Assembly (NCBI GenBank): GCA_028713595.1
Contig: JAQTNZ010000220.1
Span: forward strand, 1 to 5,386
Length of the DNA stretch: 5,386 nucleotides
Direction of reading: 5' to 3'
Origin: Methylovulum sp.
Lineage (GTDB): Bacteria; Pseudomonadota; Gammaproteobacteria; Methylococcales; Methylomonadaceae
The translations under genes were made by a program, and so were the position numbers. Under the pieces are notes generated by a model. It saw only the letters and a program-made list of their open reading frames with translations, did no database searches and was not told where the DNA came from. The first letter of the stretch is position 1, and the number at the start of each line of letters is the position of its first letter. This document shows, in pieces, positions 1 through 5,386 of this stretch.

Positions 1-113
1 GTGCACGCAATATTTGAATAATGCCAAGGCAAGTAGAAAACCACGGTCAATAACGGGATTAACGCGATTCTTAACAGTGTGATATTGGTAGGTAAGTTAA
101 ATTCAATTGCCAT
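1..113 (-). CDS. pgsA: CDP-diacylglycerol--glycerol-3-phosphate 3-phosphatidyltransferase (PgsA), N-terminal fragment
   Basis: Only the first 37 codons are in the window; the gene continues past the left edge. The translation begins MAIEFNLPTNITLLRIALIP and runs on with VVFYLPW, closely matching the start of bacterial PgsA: a short amphipathic stretch with N-[IL]-P-T-x-x-T-L-x-R, then the first hydrophobic membrane segment. The CDP-alcohol phosphatidyltransferase motif (DGx2ARx8Gx3Dx3D) would lie further downstream and cannot be checked. In the family the enzyme is an inner-membrane protein that makes phosphatidylglycerophosphate from CDP-diacylglycerol and glycerol-3-phosphate, the committed step to phosphatidylglycerol and cardiolipin. 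The ATG at 113-111 lies inside the end of uvrC, overlapping it by 11 bases in another frame. I see no clear Shine-Dalgarno sequence, which fits translational coupling to uvrC. The uvrC-pgsA order is common in gammaproteobacteria and supports the call. Confidence 0.88.
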   Translation of the reverse strand, partial: MAIEFNLPTNITLLRIALIPLLTVVFYLPWHYSNIAC

Positions 114-2034
114 CTTGATGATGAAAATGCTCGTAAATTCGTTGTGCCAATGGTCGGCTGATGCCATCTATACTGCAAAGTGCGTCTACCCCTGCTTGGG
201 CAATTCCTTGTAAACCGCCGAATTGCTTCAATAATTGTTGCCGCCGTTTTGGGCCTAATCCGGCAATGCCTTCTAAGCTCGATTGTTTTTTTGTATTTTT
301 GCGCCGTTGCCGATGTCCGGTAATAGCAAAACGGTGCGCTTCATCGCGGATGTGCTGGATTAGCAACAAGCCGCTGGCACCTGTGGTGATGTCCAGCGCG
401 TGTTCCTGATCGACCAAAATCAGCTGTTCCATGCCGGGTTTTCGGTCGGGCCCTTTGGCAACGCCGACTATCATAACATTGTTTATGGCTAATTCCTCTA
501 GTGCCTTTTGCGCCGCTTTCACCTGACCTTTGCCACCGTCAATAAATAAGATGTCCGGCGCGGGATGTTCGCCTTGTTGTAGGCGCTTAAAACGCCGCGA
601 TACGGCTTGTCCAATCGCTGCATAATCATCGCCGCCGGTGATGCCTTCGATATTGAAACGCCGATAAGCCGATTTGACTGGGCCATTTTGGTCAAAAACT
701 ACGCAAGAGGCGACGGTTTGCTCGCCTTGGGTGTGGCTGATGTCGAAACATTCCAGGCGTTGTGGCAGGGTGGACAGATGCAATTGCTGTTGCAGGCTTA
801 AAAAACGTCCGGCTAGGCTTTGTTTTTCAGCCAATTTGGCGGCTAAGGACAACTCGGCGTTGGTTAGGGCCATTTGCAGCCATTTTGCCCGCTCCCCGCG
901 TACCCGTGCGCTAATGGTCACGGCATGTTTGGCTTGGCTTGCCAGCATGTCGGCCAAGAGCGCAGTTTCCTCCGGTTCGTGACTGACGATCAATTCGGTG
1001 GGCACGGGTTTGTTAAGGTAATATTGGGCGATGAATGCCTGTAGCACCACGCTGGCTTCGTGTTCGCCGCCGGTGCTAGGAAAATAAGCCTTGTTGCCCA
1101 ATTGCTGGCCGTTGCGGATAAAAAATACCTGCACACAGGCGCTCTGTTGTTGTGTGGCACAGGCGATAATATCGACATTGCCTTTTTCGCCGTGGACATG
1201 GTTTTTTTCCAATACTGTCCGCAAGCGGGCGATCTGGTCGCGGTAACTGGCGGCTTGCTCAAACGCCAGCGCCGCCGAAGCCTGTTCCATTTGGCCAATC
1301 AATTGTTCAATCAGCACGCCGCCGCGCCCGTCCAAAAACATGACGGTATGGGCGACATCTTGCGCGTATGCGCTCGCACTAATCAAACCTACGCAGGGGG
1401 CGGTGCAGCGGCCTATCTGATGTTGCAGGCAAGGGCGGGTGCGGTTGTTGTAAACGCTATCTTCACATTGCCTGATCGGAAACAGTTTTTGCAACAGTTT
1501 TAAGCTTTCTTTGGCGGCGGTGGAACTAGGGTAGGGGCCAAAATAGTGACCGGCCTTTTTTTTTGCTCCCCGATGTAAGGTGATAAGGGGGAACTCATGG
1601 TCGCTAAGATAAATATAGGGGAAGGATTTGTCATCACGCAGACAAATATTGTAGCGGGGCTTATGGCGTTTGATCTGCTGGCACTCCAGCAACAAGGCTT
1701 CGCTTTCGGTATGGGTGACTGTCACCTCGATGCGGCTGACTTTGGTCATCATCACCTGTTGTTTGGGTGAAGCCTGTTGGGTTTTATAATAACTGGAAAC
1801 GCGGTTTTTTAAGTTTTTCGCCTTGCCGACATAAATGATTTCATCTTGGGCATTAAACATTGTGTAAATGCCCGGCAGGGAGGTCAAGTTTGTTAAAAAA
1901 CTGTCACTGTCAAAAGAGGTAGTCGTCGAATCCACGGTATTTTGGCTAAAGGGTTGGTTGGCTCTGGCGTTTTGCCGAAGTTTGATTGCTGTGTAAGGGA
2001 AGGCATGGTTTTTATATTCCCCATTCACGGCCAT
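103..2034 (-). CDS. uvrC: Excinuclease ABC subunit C (UvrC)
   Basis: Nuclease subunit of nucleotide excision repair: it binds the UvrB-damaged DNA complex and cuts on both sides of the lesion in the cytoplasm. Numbered from the ATG at 2034 (643 residues), the GIY-YIG 3'-nuclease domain spans about 52-131 (G55-I-Y, Y68-V-G). A cysteine cluster C190, C202, C210, C214 has the same spacing as in E. coli UvrC. The UvrB-binding UVR segment is about 238-275. The RNase H-like 5'-nuclease keeps D431, D470, D499 and H567, equivalent to E. coli D399, D438, D466 and H538. A tandem helix-hairpin-helix region covers about 587-638. The N-terminus is about 33 residues longer than usual. An in-frame GTG at 1935-1933 would give exactly 610 residues, the E. 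coli length, but it has no evident Shine-Dalgarno sequence, whereas the ATG is preceded by AGGATAGGGG. The enzyme identity is secure; the start is less so. It overlaps pgsA downstream. Confidence 0.97.
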   Translation of the reverse strand: MAVNGEYKNHAFPYTAIKLRQNARANQPFSQNTVDSTTTSFDSDSFLTNLTSLPGIYTMFNAQDEIIYVGKAKNLKNRVSSYYKTQQASPKQQVMMTKVSRIEVTVTHTESEALLLECQQIKRHKPRYNICLRDDKSFPYIYLSDHEFPLITLHRGAKKKAGHYFGPYPSSTAAKESLKLLQKLFPIRQCEDSVYNNRTRPCLQHQIGRCTAPCVGLISASAYAQDVAHTVMFLDGRGGVLIEQLIGQMEQASAALAFEQAASYRDQIARLRTVLEKNHVHGEKGNVDIIACATQQQSACVQVFFIRNGQQLGNKAYFPSTGGEHEASVVLQAFIAQYYLNKPVPTELIVSHEPEETALLADMLASQAKHAVTISARVRGERAKWLQMALTNAELSLAAKLAEKQSLAGRFLSLQQQLHLSTLPQRLECFDISHTQGEQTVASCVVFDQNGPVKSAYRRFNIEGITGGDDYAAIGQAVSRRFKRLQQGEHPAPDILFIDGGKGQVKAAQKALEELAINNVMIVGVAKGPDRKPGMEQLILVDQEHALDITTGASGLLLIQHIRDEAHRFAITGHRQRRKNTKKQSSLEGIAGLGPKRRQQLLKQFGGLQGIAQAGVDALCSIDGISRPLAQRIYEHFHHQDGN

Positions 2035-2043
2035 AAAATCAAG

Positions 2044-2053
2044 CCCCTATCCT
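2044..2053 (-). promoter_or_regulatory. Putative ribosome binding site for the long uvrC start
   Basis: On the minus strand the sequence AGGATAGGGG ends about 9 bases before the ATG at 2034-2032. It is purine-rich and contains AGGA and GGGG pieces complementary to the 16S rRNA tail. It favours the 643-residue start over the in-frame GTG at 1935, which has no such sequence upstream. Confidence 0.4.
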
Positions 2054-2057
2054 AGCA

Positions 2058-2086
2058 ATTGGAGTACAATCTTAAGGGTTCGTCAA
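2058..2086 (-). promoter_or_regulatory. Candidate sigma70-type promoter for uvrC-pgsA
   Basis: Read on the minus strand, TTGACG (2086-2081, 5 of 6 to the -35 consensus) is followed after 17 bases by TCCAAT (2063-2058, 4 of 6 to the -10 consensus). Transcription would start near 2051, leaving a leader of under 20 bases and trimming the edge of the proposed Shine-Dalgarno sequence. That is a reason for caution. It could instead serve the shorter GTG start. Confidence 0.28.
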
Positions 2087-2260
2087 TTTTTTGTTGTTAA
2101 CCCCTAGGTTTTGACATTTATCGTAAGGGCAATATGGATTTTGAACAAGCGCGGTAATTTTCAGGTGGATAGAGCTTTATCTATGGCAAATTGCGGCTAA
2201 AATTAACGGAAAATATTTTATTTGGTGTGCATACCACCCGCTTCTCGCCTATTAGATTAC

Positions 2261-2264
2261 GGAG
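2261..2264 (+). promoter_or_regulatory. Shine-Dalgarno sequence that sets the start of the beta-helix gene
   Basis: GGAG lies 4 bases before an ATG at 2269 and 7 bases before a second, adjacent in-frame ATG at 2272. The 7-base spacing is nearer the optimum, so 2272 is preferred. The frame is open back to a TTG at 2191, but that codon has no ribosome binding site and would put a 27-residue charged extension ahead of a good signal peptide. Confidence 0.65.
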
Positions 2265-2271
2265 ACTTATG

Positions 2272-3774
2272 ATGACTCGGCATACGACTAAGACGCTACC
2301 TTTCCACCATCATGCCTTAGCAATCGCTTTGGCTTTAGCGCTAGGTACCGCCCAGGCGGCGACGATTAACGTCACCGCTCCTTGTACCTTAACCCATGCC
2401 ATCAACAACGCCAATGCCGATGCTGATACCGATGGGGCGGGAGGCTGTGCGGCAGGCAGTGGCGCGGATAGCTTAGAGCTAAAAAGCAACGCCATGTATA
2501 CCTTAAGCGCGGTGGACAACCAAGATGCCAGCGGGCCTAATGGCTTGCCATTAATCAGCAGCGTGATTACCATTAACGGCAATGGTGCGACTGTTAAACG
2601 TAGCTCGGTTGCGGGTACGGCGGACTTCCGGTTGTTGCATATTGGTACGGGCGGCAATCTGACCGTCAACAATTTAAAGTTGACGGGCGGACGTTTGAGC
2701 GCCGATTATCAATACGGGGGCGGTATTCAGAATGGCGGTACCCTGACCTTGAACAACAGCACGATTACCGGCAATAACGACCTCGGTGTCGGAGCCGTTG
2801 GCAGTGCTATCGCCAACATGTACCAAAGTAGCCTAACGCTTAATAATAGCGCCGTGTCAGGCAATAGAGCCACGCACGGCGGTGCGGTCATGAATTTTCC
2901 AAGCGCCAGTGCAACGGTTAATAACAGCACCATTTTTAATAATGAGGCGACTAACGGCGGTATTGGCGGTATTGGTAATGGCGGCGAAATGGTCTTGACT
3001 AATAGCACAGTATCCCACAACCGCAATCTGGCGACCTGGGGCGTGGGCGGCATCAGTAACGGTGGCAATGCCGTACTGACTTTAAACCATAGCACCGTGG
3101 CCCATAACAATACCCGCTATGGCAATGTCGCCGGTGTCCAGAACACGGGTACGATGACCCTTATCAACAGTATTATCGCCAACAGCCAAAATGGCGCCGA
3201 TTGCTATACCAATTCCCATTACGGTGGCGTAACTCTTTTGCAAGGCCAAAATTTACTGGGCGACGGCACCTGTAACGCCACGTTGAGCGGCCCGGCAAAG
3301 TTGGCTCCACTATTGGACAACGGTGGCCCAACCCTTACCCAGGCGCTCGATAAAGGTAGTCTTGCCCTCAATGCCGCCAATACCCTGTGTGTGGCGATTG
3401 ACCAACGTTATGTCAGCCGCCCCCAACCTACGGGAGGTGTTTGCGATATTGGCGCCTATGAGCAGATCCAAACCACACCCGCCCCTGTCGCTGCTTTAGT
3501 AGGTTTTTTTGATGCGCAGGTGGCCAGTCACACGATTATGGGCATAGGCCCGACACCGATACCCACCCGCCGGGCATTACGTAACCAATTATTGACCGCA
3601 GGTGACAATAAGGCCACGCTATTGGATGTCCAAGCCTGCAATCAATTGGCAAAAACGCTCACCCGTTTGGATACCGATAGTAGTCCTGACGCTAACGATT
3701 ATGTGACAGGTAGCCAAGTCGCGGCGTTAAAAACCCAAATTGACAGTTTGCGCAATGATTGGGCGTGCCAGTAA
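2272..3774 (+). CDS. Exported right-handed beta-helix protein with choice-of-anchor-Q-like segment
   Basis: From the ATG at 2272 this is a 500-residue protein; the ATG at 2269 would add one residue. Residues 1-29 form a signal peptide: a basic and histidine-rich start, hydrophobic core 15-25, and cleavage likely after AQA-29. Residues 38-70 resemble the CSLREA N-terminal motif (C38-T-L-x-x-A-I-N-N-A-N, then GGC-59 and GSGADSLEL). Residues 130-305 hold imperfect beta-helix coils with the core T-L-N-N-S-T-hydrophobic-x-x-N, the conserved serines falling at 163, 193, 219, 245, 274 and 300. Residues 341-397 match the choice-of-anchor Q pattern: LDNGGPT, DQR, RP, CDIGAYE. Residues 411-500 form a separate tail with C456 and C499. 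No catalytic residues, LPXTG, PEP-CTERM or transmembrane anchor are visible. It is probably periplasmic, outer-membrane-associated or secreted. Beta-helix proteins bind or cut polysaccharide or act as adhesins; I cannot choose between these. Confidence 0.85.
   Translation: MTRHTTKTLPFHHHALAIALALALGTAQAATINVTAPCTLTHAINNANADADTDGAGGCAAGSGADSLELKSNAMYTLSAVDNQDASGPNGLPLISSVITINGNGATVKRSSVAGTADFRLLHIGTGGNLTVNNLKLTGGRLSADYQYGGGIQNGGTLTLNNSTITGNNDLGVGAVGSAIANMYQSSLTLNNSAVSGNRATHGGAVMNFPSASATVNNSTIFNNEATNGGIGGIGNGGEMVLTNSTVSHNRNLATWGVGGISNGGNAVLTLNHSTVAHNNTRYGNVAGVQNTGTMTLINSIIANSQNGADCYTNSHYGGVTLLQGQNLLGDGTCNATLSGPAKLAPLLDNGGPTLTQALDKGSLALNAANTLCVAIDQRYVSRPQPTGGVCDIGAYEQIQTTPAPVAALVGFFDAQVASHTIMGIGPTPIPTRRALRNQLLTAGDNKATLLDVQACNQLAKTLTRLDTDSSPDANDYVTGSQVAALKTQIDSLRNDWACQ
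2659..3186 (+). repeat. Tandem degenerate beta-helix coil repeats within the exported protein
   Basis: Seven coils share a core like T-L-N-N-S-T-I-T-G-N, at residues 130-140, 157-168, 187-198, 213-224, 240-250, 268-279 and 295-305. In the last six the conserved Ser recurs every 26 to 30 residues (30, 26, 26, 29, 26), which is one turn of a right-handed beta-helix. Gly-rich turns such as GGGIQNGG, GGIGGIGNGG and GGISNGG separate them. The DNA copies have diverged, so this is old protein-level repetition rather than a recent DNA duplication. Confidence 0.75.
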
Positions 3775-3793
3775 ACAGCACCGTTTAACCTTC

Positions 3794-3842
3794 AGGCGGG
3801 CGGGAACTGGGCTAAAGCCCGTGTGGGGATTTACGCCCGCCT
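3794..3842 (+). terminator. Stem-loop with nested hairpin after the beta-helix gene, possible terminator
   Basis: AGGCGGGCG (3794-3802) pairs perfectly with CGCCCGCCT (3834-3842). The 31-base interval contains a second palindrome, GGGCTAAAGCCC (3809-3820). It starts 20 bases after the beta-helix stop codon. The bases that follow are T-rich but interrupted (TTACTCTTATTTTAG), so it is not a textbook intrinsic terminator. It could equally be a dispersed REP-like element or an mRNA-stabilising structure. It ends 28 bases before the next start codon. Confidence 0.45.
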
Positions 3843-3870
3843 TACTCTTATTTTAGCCTTAGCTATTGTC

Positions 3871-5386
3871 ATGAGCATCCCTTTTGCCAGCCAACACACC
3901 CCGTCTTTTCCAGCACTGCTTAACGCCCTAGGCGTATCGGTGCTGGTGTCCACTTACCAAGCCGGACAACTCATTATCTTGCGCACTGAGCGGGATGTAC
4001 TTAACACCCATTTCTGTGGTTTGGAAAAACCTATGGGTATGGCGGCTTATAAAGACAAGCTGGCAGTGGGTACGGGGTATCAACTCTGGGAATACGTCAA
4101 CTTACCCGCCGTGGCTGATAAGCTTACGGGTTCTATTCGGCACGATGCCTGTTATTTGCCGCGTACCGTGCATATTACCGGCGACATCGACATCCATGAG
4201 TTGGCCTATACCGATGATGGCGAACTCTGGCTGGTCAATACCCGCATGTCCTGCTTATGTACCTTAGATTCGGCCTATAGCGTGGTGCCACGCTGGCGAC
4301 CGCCCTTTGTAAGCGCTTACGATTTGACCGACCGTTGCCACCTAAATGGTCTGGCGCTTAAAAACGGTAGGCCCGCTTTTGTTACCGCCTTGGGCAAAAC
4401 CGACACCGCCGCCGGTTGGCGCGGCAATAAAGCATCAGGGGGGCTGTTGATGAGCATCGCCGATGGGCGGGTCATCGCCTCTGGATTATCCATGCCGCAC
4501 TCGCCGCGTTGGTATCAAGATAAGCTATGGTATTTGGAATCGGGGGCGGGGCAATTGTGTACCGTCAATCCGCAAACCGGTGTCCGCGTGGTGGTTGCAC
4601 AACTGCCAGGCTTTACCCGTGGACTGGATTTTGTGGGCCGCTACGCCTTTATTGGCCTATCGCAAGTGCGCGAGACGGCAGTGTTTTCGGGTTTGCCGTT
4701 AACGGCACAGGCAGGCGAGCGCCATTGCGGGGTGTGGGTGGTTGATATTGACAGCGGCCAAACCATCGCCTGTGTGGTGTTTACCGGAACGGTGCAAGAA
4801 GTGTTTTCCGTGCAAGTGTTGCCTCACCGTTTTCCGGTGTTGTTGGACATGGACGACCCTTTGCTGCGTAACTCTTATTCCTTGCCAGATACTGCCTTGG
4901 CGGAAGTCGCCGCGCCTGATCCGGTGGCAATGGCCTTTGATGCCGCCGCCCATAAACATCAGCAAGGGCAGTTGGTGGCGGCGGTTGCCGACTATCAAAC
5001 TTTGCTCAAACAAGTCCCCGAACATCTGCCGGCACGTTTTCATCTGGGCGTGGCGTTGACGGATTTGGAGCGCTGGCAAGAAGCCATGAGTGCGTTGTCG
5101 GCGGTGCTGGCGCGGCAACCCCATCATGCCGAAGCCCATAATAGCTTAGGGCTATGCTATGCCGCGCAACATAACGCGCAGCAAGCGTTACACCATTTCG
5201 AACAGGCCTTGGCCGCCGATCAACAATATGCCATTGCCCATTTGAACCGCGCCATGATGTTGTTAAAACAAGGGCGGTTCAGCGAAGGCTGGGCGGAATA
5301 CGAATGGCGTTGGCAAACCCCGGCCTTTACGCCGTTTGCCTGCCCGCAACCGCGTTGGCAAGGCGAAGAGATTCTGGATAAAACCC
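3871..5386 (+). CDS. TIGR03032 family domain fused to TPR repeats, probably leading into a glycosyltransferase domain (3' end outside the window)
   Basis: The frame is open for 505 codons to the right edge. Residues 13-340 match the TIGR03032 (DUF4915-like) family as I know it: LVSTYQAGQLI (25-35), KPMGMA (53-58), RHDACYLPR (90-98), TGDIDIHE (103-110), LWLVNTR (119-125), RCHLNGLA (155-162), GWR (182-184), MPHSPRW (208-214), LPGFTRGLDF (245-254), GLSQVRE (262-268) and FSVQVLP (312-318). The domain's role is unknown; its shape suggests a beta-propeller. Residues 356-482 hold about four TPR units, then GWAEYEWRW (473-481) and PRWQG (494-498), which in many proteins precede a GT9 or GT41-like glycosyltransferase domain. 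That domain is not visible. It is presumably cytoplasmic. ATG 3871 is chosen because the family homology begins about 13 residues later, but no Shine-Dalgarno sequence is visible. It is in frame with the beta-helix gene upstream, so co-transcription is possible. Confidence 0.85.
   Translation, partial: MSIPFASQHTPSFPALLNALGVSVLVSTYQAGQLIILRTERDVLNTHFCGLEKPMGMAAYKDKLAVGTGYQLWEYVNLPAVADKLTGSIRHDACYLPRTVHITGDIDIHELAYTDDGELWLVNTRMSCLCTLDSAYSVVPRWRPPFVSAYDLTDRCHLNGLALKNGRPAFVTALGKTDTAAGWRGNKASGGLLMSIADGRVIASGLSMPHSPRWYQDKLWYLESGAGQLCTVNPQTGVRVVVAQLPGFTRGLDFVGRYAFIGLSQVRETAVFSGLPLTAQAGERHCGVWVVDIDSGQTIACVVFTGTVQEVFSVQVLPHRFPVLLDMDDPLLRNSYSLPDTALAEVAAPDPVAMAFDAAAHKHQQGQLVAAVADYQTLLKQVPEHLPARFHLGVALTDLERWQEAMSALSAVLARQPHHAEAHNSLGLCYAAQHNAQQALHHFEQALAADQQYAIAHLNRAMMLLKQGRFSEGWAEYEWRWQTPAFTPFACPQPRWQGEEILDKT
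4936..5316 (+). repeat. Four tandem TPR units within the TIGR03032 protein
   Basis: Helical repeats of about 32-34 residues with the usual TPR positions: about residues 356-387 (A-x3-H-Q-Q-G-Q-L-x2-A-V-x2-Y), 388-419 (F-H-L-G-V-A-L...W-x-E-A), 420-453 (A-H-N-S-L-G...A-x2-H-F-E-Q-A-L) and 454-482 (A-H-L-N-R-A...G-R-F-x-E-G-W). They are likely to bind a protein partner or present a substrate to the following domain. Confidence 0.75.

Larger units (their letters stand above)
2035..2271. other. Divergent intergenic region between uvrC and the beta-helix gene
   Basis: About 235 A+T-rich bases with no convincing gene. Besides the minus-strand promoter candidate, the plus strand has a perfect TTGACA at 2111-2116. 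At the right distance (about 2133-2139) it has only poor -10 matches, TATGGA or ATGGAT. A better -10-like TAAAAT lies at 2198-2203 without a good -35. A short inverted repeat ATAGA/TCTAT (2169-2173 and 2180-2184) is too weak to call an operator. No riboswitch or small RNA pattern was recognised. Confidence 0.5.

Noticed and set aside
161..1503. Several plus-strand open frames opposite uvrC (for example 161-409, 607-801, 674-982, 1060-1503) and a minus-strand one at 990-1298.
   Set aside because: They lie wholly inside uvrC, whose catalytic residues and domains are intact. Their translations look like nothing recognisable and they are shadows of its codon use.
2111..2139. TTGACA as the -35 box of a strong promoter for the beta-helix gene.
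   Set aside because: The -35 is perfect, but the hexamers 16-17 bases downstream match the -10 consensus at only 2 to 3 positions, so it is mentioned only within the intergenic entry.
2191..2271. TTG start at 2191 giving a 527-residue form of the beta-helix protein.
   Set aside because: There is no ribosome binding site before it, and it would put a charged 27-residue segment in front of a good signal peptide. GGAG at 2261-2264 points to ATG 2272 or 2269.
2310..3110. Minus-strand open frames at 2310-2672 and 2727-3110 with hydrophobic, Leu/Pro-rich translations.
   Set aside because: They are antisense to the repetitive beta-helix coding region. The Leu/Pro/Val richness is the complement of Asn/Gly/Thr codons, and there are no ribosome binding sites.
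2659..3186. The regular repeats as a CRISPR array or a recent tandem DNA duplication.
   Set aside because: The periodicity is at protein level within an open frame. The DNA units are divergent and of unequal length, with no constant repeat and spacer.
3995..5139. Small open frames at 3995-4267, 4463-4702, 4527-4745, 4742-5059 (plus) and 4699-5139 (minus).
   Set aside because: All overlap the long open frame from 3871 to the right edge, which carries clear TIGR03032 and TPR homology.

Overview
The window looks like a piece of a gammaproteobacterial chromosome of moderate G+C content. The best evidence is a UvrC that can be followed residue for residue against the E. coli protein, directly followed by pgsA with overlapping ends, a gene pair common in gammaproteobacteria. 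The two genes on the right, a secreted beta-helix protein and a TIGR03032/TPR protein, are of a type seen in environmental gammaproteobacteria such as methanotrophs. Placing the organism that precisely is only an inference.

Left part (1-2034, minus strand): uvrC, the nuclease subunit of nucleotide excision repair, is complete with all expected catalytic residues. It is followed by the first 37 codons of pgsA, phosphatidylglycerophosphate synthase, which runs off the left edge. The 11-base overlap suggests one transcript and translational coupling.

Middle (2035-2271): a divergent intergenic region of about 235 bases with candidate but weak promoter elements for both sides. It leads to a gene with a good ribosome binding site that encodes a 500-residue exported protein. 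This protein has an N-terminal CSLREA-like motif, a right-handed beta-helix of about six visible coils, a choice-of-anchor-Q-like segment, and a small two-cysteine C-terminal domain.

Right part (3775-5386): a stem-loop with a nested hairpin, then a large gene that is cut by the right edge, leaving 505 codons visible. It joins a TIGR03032 (DUF4915-like) domain to about four TPR units. The visible end matches the linker that in many proteins leads from TPRs into a GT9/GT41-like glycosyltransferase domain. It is in the same reading frame as the beta-helix gene, with a single TAA between them.

No RNA gene, CRISPR array, insertion sequence or phage feature was seen. The left half is ordinary housekeeping. 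The right half, an exported asparagine-rich beta-helix next to a TIGR03032-TPR protein, is the part worth following up. No function is established for the pair.
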